A stretch of DNA of 64,000 nucleotides from the NCBI GenBank assembly GCA_934364795.1, contig CAKRMK010000003.1, positions 62,001-126,000 of the forward strand. The letters run 5' to 3'. Positions 18,029-26,578 of the stretch are shown here, one piece after another. The notes under the pieces were generated by a model. That model ran no database searches. It had not been told where the DNA came from and saw only the letters and a program-made list of their open reading frames with translations. The DNA comes from an uncultured Blautia sp. (lineage in GTDB: Bacteria; Bacillota; Clostridia; Lachnospirales; Lachnospiraceae). Both the position numbers and the translations under genes were made by a program. Numbering within the stretch: position 1 is the stretch's first letter; every line of letters begins with the position of its first letter.

Positions 18029-18223
18029 ATTCAAAAATCATCTGATTTTTCCCTTTATTCTTCCATAATTCAAACACAAAATAAAGCTTTGCCAACTTGC
18101 AAAATCGGCTTTTTCCATTTACAATAATTAAGATAAAAATAACTTTGTAAGATTTAAACTATAAATAAGCAAATACAGAAAAATAGTTTACAAAATATAT
18201 TCAGCAAAGAAGAAAGGAATTAT

Positions 18224-18868
18224 ATGACAAAAGAAGAACTTGCCATTGAAGTAATAGACCGTTTAAAAAAAGAATATCCTCTTGCGGACTGTACTCTGGA
18301 TTATGATGAGGCATGGAAACTGCTGGTAAGTGTTCGCCTGGCAGCACAGTGTACAGATGCAAGAGTAAACGTTGTTGTTCAGGATTTATATGCAAAATTT
18401 CCAGACGTTGCGGCCCTTGCAGCTGCTACTCCAGAGGAGATTGAAGCAATTGTAAAACCCTGTGGACTTGGAAAAAGCAAGGCACGCGATATCAGTGCCT
18501 GCATGAAAATCCTACATGAAAAATACCAGGATAAAGTTCCCTGTGATTTTGATGCCCTGCTGGCACTTCCAGGCGTTGGGCGAAAGAGCGCCAACCTGAT
18601 TATGGGAGATGTATTTGGAAAACCAGCAATTGTTACTGACACTCATTGCATCCGCCTGACCAACAGAATCGGTCTGGTGGAGAATACCAAAGACCCGAAA
18701 AAAGTAGAAATGGCACTGTGGAAAATCATCCCTCCCGAAGAAGGAAATGATTTCTGCCACAGGCTGGTAAACCATGGCCGTGAGGTCTGTACTGCAAGAA
18801 CCAAACCTTACTGTGACAGATGCTGTCTTGCCGATATATGCGAAAAAAACGGAGTTAATAATTCGTAA
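18224..18868 (+). CDS. nth: Endonuclease III (DNA glycosylase/AP lyase)
   Basis: The 214-residue enzyme removes oxidised pyrimidines. It has the HhH motif LPGVGRKSANLIMGDVFG with the catalytic Lys nearby, the catalytic Asp in VTDTHCIRLTNRIGLV, and four Cys of the 4Fe-4S cluster (CTARTKPYCDRCCLADIC, C-x6-C-x2-C-x5-C). RBS AAAGGAATT. The 3' end overlaps the convergent permease gene by 14 bases. Confidence 0.96.
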   Translation: MTKEELAIEVIDRLKKEYPLADCTLDYDEAWKLLVSVRLAAQCTDARVNVVVQDLYAKFPDVAALAAATPEEIEAIVKPCGLGKSKARDISACMKILHEKYQDKVPCDFDALLALPGVGRKSANLIMGDVFGKPAIVTDTHCIRLTNRIGLVENTKDPKKVEMALWKIIPPEEGNDFCHRLVNHGREVCTARTKPYCDRCCLADICEKNGVNNS

Positions 18869-19667
18869 TTTTCTTCAGACAAAACATAAACATTTTTTCA
18901 AAAGTCATACTTACAAATATAATCACAATGGTCCATGCAAAAAGATCCGGTGTTTCCAAATATACCTTTGCCTTATATAATTTTTCACCAATGGAACCAG
19001 TTGGAATTCCGATTACTTCAGCCGCAATTCCTGCTTTCCAGCATAGTCCAAGACCAAGACGACATGCCGTTGCCGCATAAGGCATAACCTGGGAAAGATA
19101 AACAAATTTTATCTTTTTCCCAAGACCTGCACCAAAAGAATCTGCCATTTCCAGAAGCTGTTTATCCGTCTGTCTGATGCCTTCCAGAAGGTTTGTATAA
19201 ACTACTGGAAAAACCATTAAAAAAGAGATAAATACAGATAAATTTCTGGACGGAATCCAGATCAGACACAAAATAATAAAAGAAGCAACCGGTGTAGCTT
19301 TTATTACAGTAATAAGAGGATCTATCAGTATTTCCACAGCAAAAAATCCATATGAAAGTGCTGCGAGAACAGTTCCAAGAAGCAATGCAAGGGTAAATCC
19401 GAGAATAATTCTTCCAAAACTGAAACCGATAGATTTCCAGAAATCAGCCATTGTAATCAATTCTATAAGTCTTTTTATAACAGAAACAGGAGATGCCAAA
19501 AGTATCTCCTGCTTCAGCCACATACTTGCCAGCTGCCATACCAATACCCATATGGCAGCTGCCAGTATTTTATAAAATAACCCATGTTTTTTTAACTGAT
19601 TTCTTAACTGATTTCTTTTTAAATATGTTTTTTTGACCCGTCTAGCGTTTGTAATAGAAGTCCTCAT
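18855..19667 (-). CDS. ABC transporter permease (nitrate/sulfonate/taurine type)
   Basis: I place the start at ATG 19667, where GGAGG lies 9 bases upstream, inside the end of the substrate-binding protein gene, giving 270 residues and translational coupling. Six transmembrane helices are seen, with the binding-protein-dependent loop LLEMADSFGAGLGKKIKFVYLSQ that contacts the ATPase. It should move a small anion or organic substrate. No ATP-binding protein gene is next to it. The C-terminus is intact (ends LKKITNY). Confidence 0.88.
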   Translation of the reverse strand: MRTSITNARRVKKTYLKRNQLRNQLKKHGLFYKILAAAIWVLVWQLASMWLKQEILLASPVSVIKRLIELITMADFWKSIGFSFGRIILGFTLALLLGTVLAALSYGFFAVEILIDPLITVIKATPVASFIILCLIWIPSRNLSVFISFLMVFPVVYTNLLEGIRQTDKQLLEMADSFGAGLGKKIKFVYLSQVMPYAATACRLGLGLCWKAGIAAEVIGIPTGSIGEKLYKAKVYLETPDLFAWTIVIIFVSMTFEKMFMFCLKKITNY

Positions 19668-20688
19668 CTGGTAACTGGCCTCCGATAATTTCCGGATTCT
19701 GTTCATTCAAAGCATTCAGATAACCGGAAAGAATGGTCTGCATTTCGTCTCCTTCCATAAATACAATGCTGCACTGTGGAAGTGCTTTTTTGGCAACCTC
19801 TTCCGGAATAATATCATGATCTCCAATGATCTTAGCAACTGCATCTGTATCAGAATTTACAAATTCCACAGAGTTTTTATATGCATCCATAAAAGCGTCT
19901 ACATCTGCTTCATGCTCTTTCAGATAGTCATTTCTTGCAATCACAACACCTGTTACCAGCTTGCTTCCGTCTGTCACAGATGACTCCCACAGATCGTTTA
20001 AATCCAGGGCGACACGAAGATTTTCGTTCTTCATAAGTGCTGTTGTTACAAATGGCTGTGGAAGAAGTCCTACTGCTGTCTGATCCTGTGCCAGTGCAGC
20101 TACAACCTCCGCATGCTCTGATTTATACTCTACAGTCACATCTTTTTCCGGATCCAGTCCATTTGCTTCCAAAACGGAATTCAGTGCATATTCAGGGGTG
20201 GCTCCCTTTCCACTTGCATAAATGGTTTTGCCTTTTAAGTCCTCCACAGACTGAATGGAATCACCGTTTTCTACAAGATAAAGAACACCAAGAGTATTTA
20301 CTGCCAGAACACTGACATTTTTATCTGTTTTCTGATACAGGACGGACGCCAGATTTGCAGGAACTGCTGCAATGTCTACCTGTCCCTGAACGATCATTGG
20401 AACGATTTCATCCGGTGCTGCCACAATTGAAAATTCATATTCTTCATCATCAAGAAGCTGCGCCATTCCCATTGCTGTAGGTCCTTTTAACGCTCCGATT
20501 TTCATCACAGAAGTATCTGATAAGTCTTCAGAATCACCTCCTGCGGCATCGGTTGTCTCGGCATTTGTAGCTTCAGTCTCTTCATTTCCTGCCTCTGCAT
20601 ATGCAAGATTTATGCTTCCAATTGTTCCTGTTAATACTCCTGCACCAAGTAATACAGACATAAACCATGATACTGTTTTTCTCTTCAT
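19642..20688 (-). CDS. ABC transporter substrate-binding protein (NMT1/SsuA type)
   Basis: The 348-residue protein starts at ATG 20688 (AAGGAAGCC RBS) with a signal peptide and no lipobox Cys that I can see; the mature part follows an acidic Glu/Thr-rich linker (residues 35-60). The fold is the type II binding protein of the nitrate/sulfonate/thiamine-precursor group: MKIGALKGPTAMGMAQLL, DIAAVPANLASVLYQ, SVEDLKGKTIYASGKGATPEY. The ligand cannot be read from sequence. The gene is 54 bases after the ogg-like gene and overlaps the permease start by 26 bases. Confidence 0.9.
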   Translation of the reverse strand: MKRKTVSWFMSVLLGAGVLTGTIGSINLAYAEAGNEETEATNAETTDAAGGDSEDLSDTSVMKIGALKGPTAMGMAQLLDDEEYEFSIVAAPDEIVPMIVQGQVDIAAVPANLASVLYQKTDKNVSVLAVNTLGVLYLVENGDSIQSVEDLKGKTIYASGKGATPEYALNSVLEANGLDPEKDVTVEYKSEHAEVVAALAQDQTAVGLLPQPFVTTALMKNENLRVALDLNDLWESSVTDGSKLVTGVVIARNDYLKEHEADVDAFMDAYKNSVEFVNSDTDAVAKIIGDHDIIPEEVAKKALPQCSIVFMEGDEMQTILSGYLNALNEQNPEIIGGQLPDEDFYYKR

Positions 20689-20742
20689 AATAAGGCTTCC
20701 TTTCCCAACATGAATACTCTTATCGCGGCAGCTCACAGTCCT

Positions 20743-21570
20743 TTATTTTTTGTTCCGGGTAGCTGCATTTGTCAGTTCATAATAGAAAATATACTGCTGC
20801 ATAATGCCTCGCATACCCTTGTATCTACGGTTTGGAAATCCTCTTTTGTAATGTGCATCAAGCGCCCGGCGGATATGGGTATCTACTGGAAAAGCATCCA
20901 GCTCATGAAGTGCAAAAAGACATATACAATCTGCCACTTTTTCTCCAACCCCATAGATATCCAGCAATTTCTTCCGGGCTTTTTTGCCACTTAACTGGCG
21001 TATTATATCCAGGTCAATTTCGCCCTCTGCCACCTTACTTGCAGCTGACTTTACATACTTTGCACGATACCCGAGATTACATTCCAAAAGCTCTTCTTCC
21101 GTTGCTTTTGCGAGCTGGATTGGAGTAGGAAAAGCATGGTATTTCGTGCCATCAGAAGTTATTTTTTCCTCACCATAACGGGAACAGATATTCTCTATAC
21201 AACGTCGTATTCTTACAATATTATTCTGTTGGGAAATTAAAAATGAAATGAGCATTTCCCACAAATCCTGATTCAGAATACGAATTCCACTGCCTGACTG
21301 CGCCGCTGCAGTCAGATATTTATCTCTGGGATTTATTGCGGAAATATAGGTATCATAATCATTGTCCAAGTCAAAATAGGAGATCCAGAAAAAGAGGAAA
21401 TCTTCTTCCGGGCAGTCAAAAGTAATCACCTTGTCCTGCTGATATAATTCTGCGTATTTATCAGAAGCAAGAACTGCAAAATGGCCATCTTCTAATTTTT
21501 TCATGCGAAAACACTGACCCGAATCGCAGATCTGCTTCAGATCAAAATGATCAAGTTCTACAGATATCAT
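20743..21570 (-). CDS. OGG1-type 8-oxoguanine DNA glycosylase
   Basis: The 275-residue protein has an OGG_N-like start (FDLKQICDSGQCFRMKK) and the HhH motif with the Schiff-base Lys, YGVGEKVADCICLFAL, and the catalytic Asp in AFPVDTHIRR, matching OGG1 Lys249/Asp268. It should excise 8-oxoguanine paired with C and nick the strand. It overlaps the fabT stop codon by 4 bases (ATGA), so it is translated with the regulator. The window also holds Nth and EndoQ. Confidence 0.92.
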   Translation of the reverse strand: MISVELDHFDLKQICDSGQCFRMKKLEDGHFAVLASDKYAELYQQDKVITFDCPEEDFLFFWISYFDLDNDYDTYISAINPRDKYLTAAAQSGSGIRILNQDLWEMLISFLISQQNNIVRIRRCIENICSRYGEEKITSDGTKYHAFPTPIQLAKATEEELLECNLGYRAKYVKSAASKVAEGEIDLDIIRQLSGKKARKKLLDIYGVGEKVADCICLFALHELDAFPVDTHIRRALDAHYKRGFPNRRYKGMRGIMQQYIFYYELTNAATRNKK

Positions 21571-22004
21571 GACTTATACTGCCTGAAGAAAAGAGTAAGC
21601 TGATCCAGTGCCTTGGCTAATACAAAGACTTCTTTTTCATCCAGCACATCCAGCACTGCATCCGTCATTTTTCGATGAAATTCAGCATGATGATGATATG
21701 CTTTTCTTCCTTTCACAGTAAGATGGATAAATACCACCCGACGGTCCTGTTCGCTTCTCTCTCTTGTGGCATAGCCTTTTTTTACCAGACTGTTCATTGA
21801 AGTAGTCAGGGAACCTACTGTAATATTCAGCTTGGCAGCAATGTCTGACATCTTGTTTCCGCCAAGCCCAACTGCCTCAATTATATGCATATCATTATTG
21901 GTAATATCTTTGTATTCCTCTGTAATGATTGCCTGCTCTTCCAGTTCCATGATTTCATTAAACAGATGCACCAGTACATCATTAATAACTTCCCTGTTCT
22001 CCAC
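21567..22004 (-). CDS. fabT: MarR-family regulator, FabT-like
   Basis: I choose the GTG start at 22004 because AGGAG stands 8 bases upstream and the 145-residue length fits; the open frame to 22094 adds an unlikely N-terminus. The winged helix is KMSDIAAKLNITVGSLTTSMNSLVKKGYATRERSEQDRRVVFIHLT. FabT represses the fab operon in firmicutes, helped by long-chain acyl-ACP. The gene follows the acc/fab operon by 136 bases, and the fabH promoter carries a FabT-type palindrome. Its position at the operon's far end is unusual. Confidence 0.9.
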   Translation of the reverse strand: MENREVINDVLVHLFNEIMELEEQAIITEEYKDITNNDMHIIEAVGLGGNKMSDIAAKLNITVGSLTTSMNSLVKKGYATRERSEQDRRVVFIHLTVKGRKAYHHHAEFHRKMTDAVLDVLDEKEVFVLAKALDQLTLFFRQYKS

Positions 22005-22140
22005 TCTTTTCTCTCCTAAAATGCTGCTGTTATATTTAGAACAGCTCTCTTCTTTTTGAAAATAACCTGTATTTTTCGTAAAGTTCCCAAGCAAATATTT
22101 ACGGTAAGTATATCACAATCTGGTATATTTTTCTACAATT

Positions 22141-23865
22141 TTACAAATTTCTAAAACGGTTATAGCGTTTATTCTGCAAATTTTCCAATTTCATAGAACA
22201 ATAAGTATTTAAAAATCCCCCGATTTCTTTTTTCAGTATTTCCATTGTGTCTGCCATATTTTCTCTTGTAAGGGGCTCTTTTTCCTGGATTATACGCTCA
22301 ATAATTCCAAGCTCTTTCAAGTCTGCTGCTGTAAGTTTCATCACCTGTGCAGCTTCCTTTGCCTTTGCGCTGTCTTTCCAAAGAATCGATGCAAATCCTT
22401 CCGGAGAAAGAATCGAATAAATGGAATTTTCCATCATCCAGACCTCGTCACCAACGGCAAGAGCCAATGCCCCGCCACTTCCCCCTTCCCCGATTACAAT
22501 GGAAAGTACCGGCACTTTCAGCCCTGATAATTCAAACAGATTCCTGGCGATTGCTTCTCCCTGCCCCCGTTCCTCTGCTTCAATTCCACAAAATGCACCT
22601 GGCGTATCTACAAGACAGATTACAGGCCTTTTAAACTTTTCTGCCTGCTTCATAAGACGAAGAGATTTGCGGTATCCTTCTGGAGAAACCATACCGAAAT
22701 TACAGGCTATGTTTCCCTTTGTTCCGTTTCCTTTTTCCTGGGCAATGACTGTTACCGGCTTTCCATTAAAGTAAGCAATACCGCCGATCAGCGCAGGATC
22801 ATCACCAAATAAACGGTCACCATGGAGCTCTGTAAAACCATCAAACAGCCATGGAATGTAGTCTGTTCCAGTGGGCCTGTTTTTGTCCCTGGCAAGGAGA
22901 ACATGCTCCCAGGCAGATCTCTTCTGTGATAATTCATGTTTATTTTTTTTATCTTCTAGCAAACTTCCTTGTAAGTCTGTATTTTTCTCCAGCAATTTAA
23001 TGTCTTCACAATGCATTTTCAAAATCTGCGCCAGTGTTTCTTTCATTTCATTTCGTGGCACAATACGGTCTATAAAGCCATGCTGAAGAAGAAATTCTGA
23101 CTTCTGGAAACCTTTTGGAAGCTTCTGGCGAATTGTCTGCTCAATAACTCTTGGTCCTGCAAAACCAATCAGTGCGCCAGGCTCTGCCAGAATAATATCC
23201 CCAAGCATAGCAAAGCTTGCAGTCACTCCGCCTGTGGTAGGATTGGTAAGAACACTTATATAGAGAAGGCCTGCATCACTATGTCTTTTCAGAGCTGCAG
23301 AAGTCTTGGCCATCTGCATTAAAGATACAATTCCTTCCTGCATTCTGGCACCACCGGAGCAGGCAAAGAGCACTACCGGAAGGCGTTTTTCGGTGGCTTT
23401 TTCTACCATTCTTGTAATTTTTTCACCTACATTTTCTCCCATACTTGCCATGAGAAAACGGCTGTCACATACACCAAGTGCTACACATATTCCTCCAATT
23501 TTTGCTTTTCCAGTAACTATAGCTTCATCCAGTCCGGTCTTTTCCTGAAGTTTTTTTACCTTATCTTCGTATCCCTTATAGCACAGTGGATTGTTTACTG
23601 GCATTGACTCATTCCACTCTTCAAAGGAGCCTTCATCTGCAAGCATTTCAATTCTGCGCCTTGCATGAACACGAAAATAATTCCCACAATGAGGACAAAT
23701 ATAACTGTTCTTTTTTACCTCATCTACAAAAACAGCAGCTTTACATGCATTACATTTTTTCAGCATTCCATCTGGCACTTCGGGTTTTGAAACCTTTCCC
23801 ATACTGCTTTTTATTCCTGCAGATGAGTTTGTAATTGTACGCTTAAAGGTATATTTAAGCTTCAT
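22141..23865 (-). CDS. accDA: Fused acetyl-CoA carboxylase carboxyltransferase (beta-alpha)
   Basis: The 574-residue protein joins AccD (residues 1-280) and AccA (residues 310-560). The AccD half starts with a zinc ribbon C-x2-C (CNAC...CPHCG) and carries the ACSGGARMQEG and LTNPTTGGVTASFAMLGD motifs. The AccA half has RPTGTDYIP, PEGYRKSLRLMKQAEKF, GAFCGIEAEERGQ and GEGGSGGALALAVGD. It transfers the carboxyl group from biotin on AccB to acetyl-CoA, making malonyl-CoA. It overlaps accC by 11 bases, with an RBS GGAGTGAAGG. Confidence 0.95.
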   Translation of the reverse strand: MKLKYTFKRTITNSSAGIKSSMGKVSKPEVPDGMLKKCNACKAAVFVDEVKKNSYICPHCGNYFRVHARRRIEMLADEGSFEEWNESMPVNNPLCYKGYEDKVKKLQEKTGLDEAIVTGKAKIGGICVALGVCDSRFLMASMGENVGEKITRMVEKATEKRLPVVLFACSGGARMQEGIVSLMQMAKTSAALKRHSDAGLLYISVLTNPTTGGVTASFAMLGDIILAEPGALIGFAGPRVIEQTIRQKLPKGFQKSEFLLQHGFIDRIVPRNEMKETLAQILKMHCEDIKLLEKNTDLQGSLLEDKKNKHELSQKRSAWEHVLLARDKNRPTGTDYIPWLFDGFTELHGDRLFGDDPALIGGIAYFNGKPVTVIAQEKGNGTKGNIACNFGMVSPEGYRKSLRLMKQAEKFKRPVICLVDTPGAFCGIEAEERGQGEAIARNLFELSGLKVPVLSIVIGEGGSGGALALAVGDEVWMMENSIYSILSPEGFASILWKDSAKAKEAAQVMKLTAADLKELGIIERIIQEKEPLTRENMADTMEILKKEIGGFLNTYCSMKLENLQNKRYNRFRNL

Positions 23866-25219
23866 TTACCTTCACTCCTCCAATTTCATGACTTTCCAGA
23901 AAGCCAATGTCAAATGCACCGTTCTGATAGTCCGGATCATTCATGATTTCAAACTGATAATCCACGTTTGTATCAACGCCTTCAATGATCACTTCTCCAA
24001 GAGCACTTTTCATTTTCGCAATTGCTTCCTGCCTGTCATTGCCATGTACGATCAGTTTTGCCAGCATGGAATCATAGTACGGTGGAATCTGATAGCCATT
24101 ATAAATTCCTGTATCTACACGGATTCCCTGCCCTCCTGGAAGATGCAGATCTGTAATTGTTCCAGGAGACGGACGAAAGTTTTTCCATGGATTTTCTGCA
24201 TTGATCCGACATTCAATTGCATGGCCCTGTATCTTAATATCTTTCTGTGAAAATCCCAAAGCTTCCCCCGATGCAATCTTTAATTGTTCCTTTACAAGAT
24301 CAAGTCCGGTAACCCATTCTGTCACGGGATGTTCCACCTGAATACGTGTATTCATTTCCATAAAGTAGAATTTTCCGGTCTTTTCCAGAAGAAATTCAAT
24401 GGTTCCTGCGTTTACATAATGTGCTGCTTTTGCCGCTTTTACAGCTGCCTTTCCCATCTGTTTCCGCAGTTTATCAGATACTGCTACAGAGGGAGATTCC
24501 TCCACCATTTTCTGATGATTCCGCTGAATAGAACAGTCACGTTCACCAAGATGAACCACATTTCCAAAGCTGTCTGCAAGAATCTGAAATTCAATATGCC
24601 TTGGATTTTCCACAAAATGTTCAATATACATGGTTCCATCACCAAATGCAATCTTTGCTTCTTTTTGTGCGGTAAGAAAAGCTAATTCAAATTCTTCTGG
24701 TGAAAAAGCTGTTCTCATCCCTTTTCCACCGCCTCCAAGAGCAGCCTTTATAATAACCGGATAACCAATTTGTGCTGCTTTTTCGGCTCCTGTTTTTGCA
24801 TCAAAAATAGCCTCTTTTGTACCTGGAATAACAGGTACTCCAGCTGCAATCATAGTATTTCTTGCAACCTGTTTGTTTCCTAAATTCTGAATCACCTGGG
24901 ATGGCGGACCTACAAAAGTTATGTTACATTGCTCACAAATACTGGCAAATCTGGCATTCTCAGATAAGAAACCAAATCCCGGATGTATGGCATCTGCACC
25001 GGATATTATAGCTGCGCTGATAATACTTTCCATATTCAAATAACTTTTTACCGAAGCACCTGGCCCAATACAGATTGCTTCATCGGCAAGCTGTGTATGC
25101 AGGCTGTCTTTGTCTGCTTCTGAATAAACTGCAACAGCTTCAATTCCCATTTCCCGGCATGCCCGGATAATCCTTACCGCAATCTCACCGCGGTTGGCAA
25201 TTAACAGTTTTCTGATCAT
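23855..25219 (-). CDS. accC: Biotin carboxylase
   Basis: The 454-residue ATP-grasp enzyme carboxylates the biotin on AccB. Motifs: KLLIANRGEIAVRIIRACREMGI (start), GGGGKGMR in the ATP-grasp loop, ERDCSIQRNHQK, EMNTRIQVEHPVTEW, and ECRINAENP. Length is normal. The gene overlaps accDA by 11 bases and lies 10 bases after fabZ. Confidence 0.97.
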   Translation of the reverse strand: MIRKLLIANRGEIAVRIIRACREMGIEAVAVYSEADKDSLHTQLADEAICIGPGASVKSYLNMESIISAAIISGADAIHPGFGFLSENARFASICEQCNITFVGPPSQVIQNLGNKQVARNTMIAAGVPVIPGTKEAIFDAKTGAEKAAQIGYPVIIKAALGGGGKGMRTAFSPEEFELAFLTAQKEAKIAFGDGTMYIEHFVENPRHIEFQILADSFGNVVHLGERDCSIQRNHQKMVEESPSVAVSDKLRKQMGKAAVKAAKAAHYVNAGTIEFLLEKTGKFYFMEMNTRIQVEHPVTEWVTGLDLVKEQLKIASGEALGFSQKDIKIQGHAIECRINAENPWKNFRPSPGTITDLHLPGGQGIRVDTGIYNGYQIPPYYDSMLAKLIVHGNDRQEAIAKMKSALGEVIIEGVDTNVDYQFEIMNDPDYQNGAFDIGFLESHEIGGVKVNEA

Positions 25220-25229
25220 ATTTTCTGTA

Positions 25230-25658
25230 CTATCCCACCATAAAAGTAAGCTCTGCTTTTACTACAGTTTTCCCATCAACAGTAGCAATTGCCTCTCCTA
25301 CTCCCATAGGGCCTTTCTGTTTGATGATTTTCATTTCCAGTTTCATCTTGTCACCAGGCTGTACTTTTCCTTTAAAACGGCACTTGTCTATTCCGCCAAA
25401 ATATGCAATTTTTCCTTTATTTTCCGGCTTGGAAAGAATGGCAACTGCCCCTGTCTGTGCCAGTGCTTCTACGATCAGAACGCCTGGCATTACCGGTTCC
25501 TGGGGAAAATGTCCCTTAAAAAAATCTTCTCGAAATGTTACACATTTATATCCAACCGCAAACTCTCCCGGTTCATAATCTTCAATGTAATCAACCAATA
25601 GAAACGGATGACGATGTGGAAGAATTTCCTCAATCTGTTTTACATTTAAATGATTCAT
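25230..25658 (-). CDS. fabZ: 3-hydroxyacyl-ACP dehydratase
   Basis: I start at ATG 25658 (GGGAG RBS), giving 142 residues, the family length; the longer open frame to 25784 runs through the upstream repeat. Active-site His in LPHRHPFLLVD (16-26) and Glu in MPGVLIVEALAQ are both present. It removes water from 3-hydroxyacyl-ACP in the elongation cycle. No separate fabA or fabN/FabM isomerase is present in this operon. Confidence 0.95.
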   Translation of the reverse strand: MNHLNVKQIEEILPHRHPFLLVDYIEDYEPGEFAVGYKCVTFREDFFKGHFPQEPVMPGVLIVEALAQTGAVAILSKPENKGKIAYFGGIDKCRFKGKVQPGDKMKLEMKIIKQKGPMGVGEAIATVDGKTVVKAELTFMVG

Positions 25659-25745
25659 AGTTACTCCCATTCTGTATTTTCCAAAATCCATATTTGCAGA
25701 AAATTTTCCAGTAACTGGTACAGCAAAAATTAAGTATCTGCTATA

Positions 25746-25874
25746 TTGACACAAGATGATTTTCTCATATGCAATGCGTAGCAATGGCTACGGCGACCGA
25801 CATAGGCGCGGCATATAAAAAATCAGGTAAATCAATATAACGGTTACTTAATATTGTTGTACCAGACGTGTCAA
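25746..25874. repeat. Short inverted-end repeat in the fabZ-accB gap
   Basis: A 129-base unit bounded by TTGACAC (25746-25752) and GTGTCAA (25868-25874) with an inner stem CGTAGC...GCTACG and a GGCGACCGACATAGGCG block. It overlaps the stop codon of accB (TGA within GTGTCAA). It resembles the inner stem of the element at 26415-26578, so a related mobile-type repeat is likely (inference). Confidence 0.5.
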
Positions 25875-26362
25875 CGGATAGAAAATAACGGCTGTCCATA
25901 TTCTACCGGCTGCCCGTTTTCTACATATATTTCAACAACTTCTCCATCAAAATCACTTTCAATTTCATTCATCAGTTTCATAGCCTCTACAATGGCAAGA
26001 ACCTGTCCTTTTTTTACTTTATCTCCTGCTTTTACAAATGCCGGAGCATCCTCTGAAGGAGCAGCATAAAAGGTTCCAACAAGAGGAGATTTTACAATAT
26101 TTCCAGTTAATTTTGATGATTCAACCGGCTCTGTTTCTACTGATAATTGTTCTATTTCATCAGCCGGCATGGTACTATTTGATATTATCTGTGGAACTTT
26201 CTGCATCATATTCTGGCTTGTCTGTCCTGTCATTTCAGGCAAAATTACAGGCGCAAGTTTATTATTTAAAGTAAGTTTCAGATCCTCGCTTTCATAACAA
26301 AATCCTTCCAGACGGGAAGCTGATACATGATCGATCAGCTGTAAAATCTGTTCAAATTCCAT
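25871..26362 (-). CDS. accB: Biotin carboxyl carrier protein (AccB)
   Basis: The 163-residue protein has an N-terminal helical segment (1-90), a Pro/Ser-rich linker and a biotinyl domain at 90-163 with the biotinylated Lys in [10 protein letters not shown]. BirA in this window would biotinylate it. The RBS is AGGGAGAAA. The TGA stop is part of the inverted end of the 25746-25874 repeat. The gap to fabF holds another repeat. Confidence 0.96.
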   Translation of the reverse strand: MEFEQILQLIDHVSASRLEGFCYESEDLKLTLNNKLAPVILPEMTGQTSQNMMQKVPQIISNSTMPADEIEQLSVETEPVESSKLTGNIVKSPLVGTFYAAPSEDAPAFVKAGDKVKKGQVLAIVEAMKLMNEIESDFDGEVVEIYVENGQPVEYGQPLFSIR

Positions 26363-26414
26363 GACATTTTCTCCCTTTTTCTAAATCACGTTTATAAAAT
26401 TTTCAAACAGGGTC

Positions 26415-26578
26415 TAGAGCATGTTTGAAAAAGGCTTTCTGCAAGATGTGCGTCACAATTTGTGGGAGATTTTGCCCGGATGAAGGCGCTGTAGCGGGCT
26501 ACAGCAACTGAATTCGAGCGAAATATACCACAAAGTGGGGCGCACAGATTGTAGGAATGATTTTTCAAACAGGCTCTA
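26415..26578. mobile_element. MITE-like dispersed repeat, full copy (164 bp)
   Basis: The ends form an 18-base inverted repeat with one mismatch (TAGAGCATGTTTGAAAAA at 26415-26432; TTTTTCAAACAGGCTCTA at 26561-26578). Inside is an 8-bp stem GCTGTAGC-GG-GCTACAGC (26489-26506). It lies between fabF and accB inside the operon, and the final TAG-complement provides the stop codon of fabF. A truncated end of another copy (TTTTCAAACAGGGTCTA) abuts it at 26400-26416. Shorter relatives occur at 32033-32119, 10745-10801 and 56661-56712. Confidence 0.75.

Noticed and set aside
26415..26578. Insertion sequence with transposase
   Set aside because: The element is 164 bp and has no open frame; only a non-autonomous, MITE-like repeat can be claimed.
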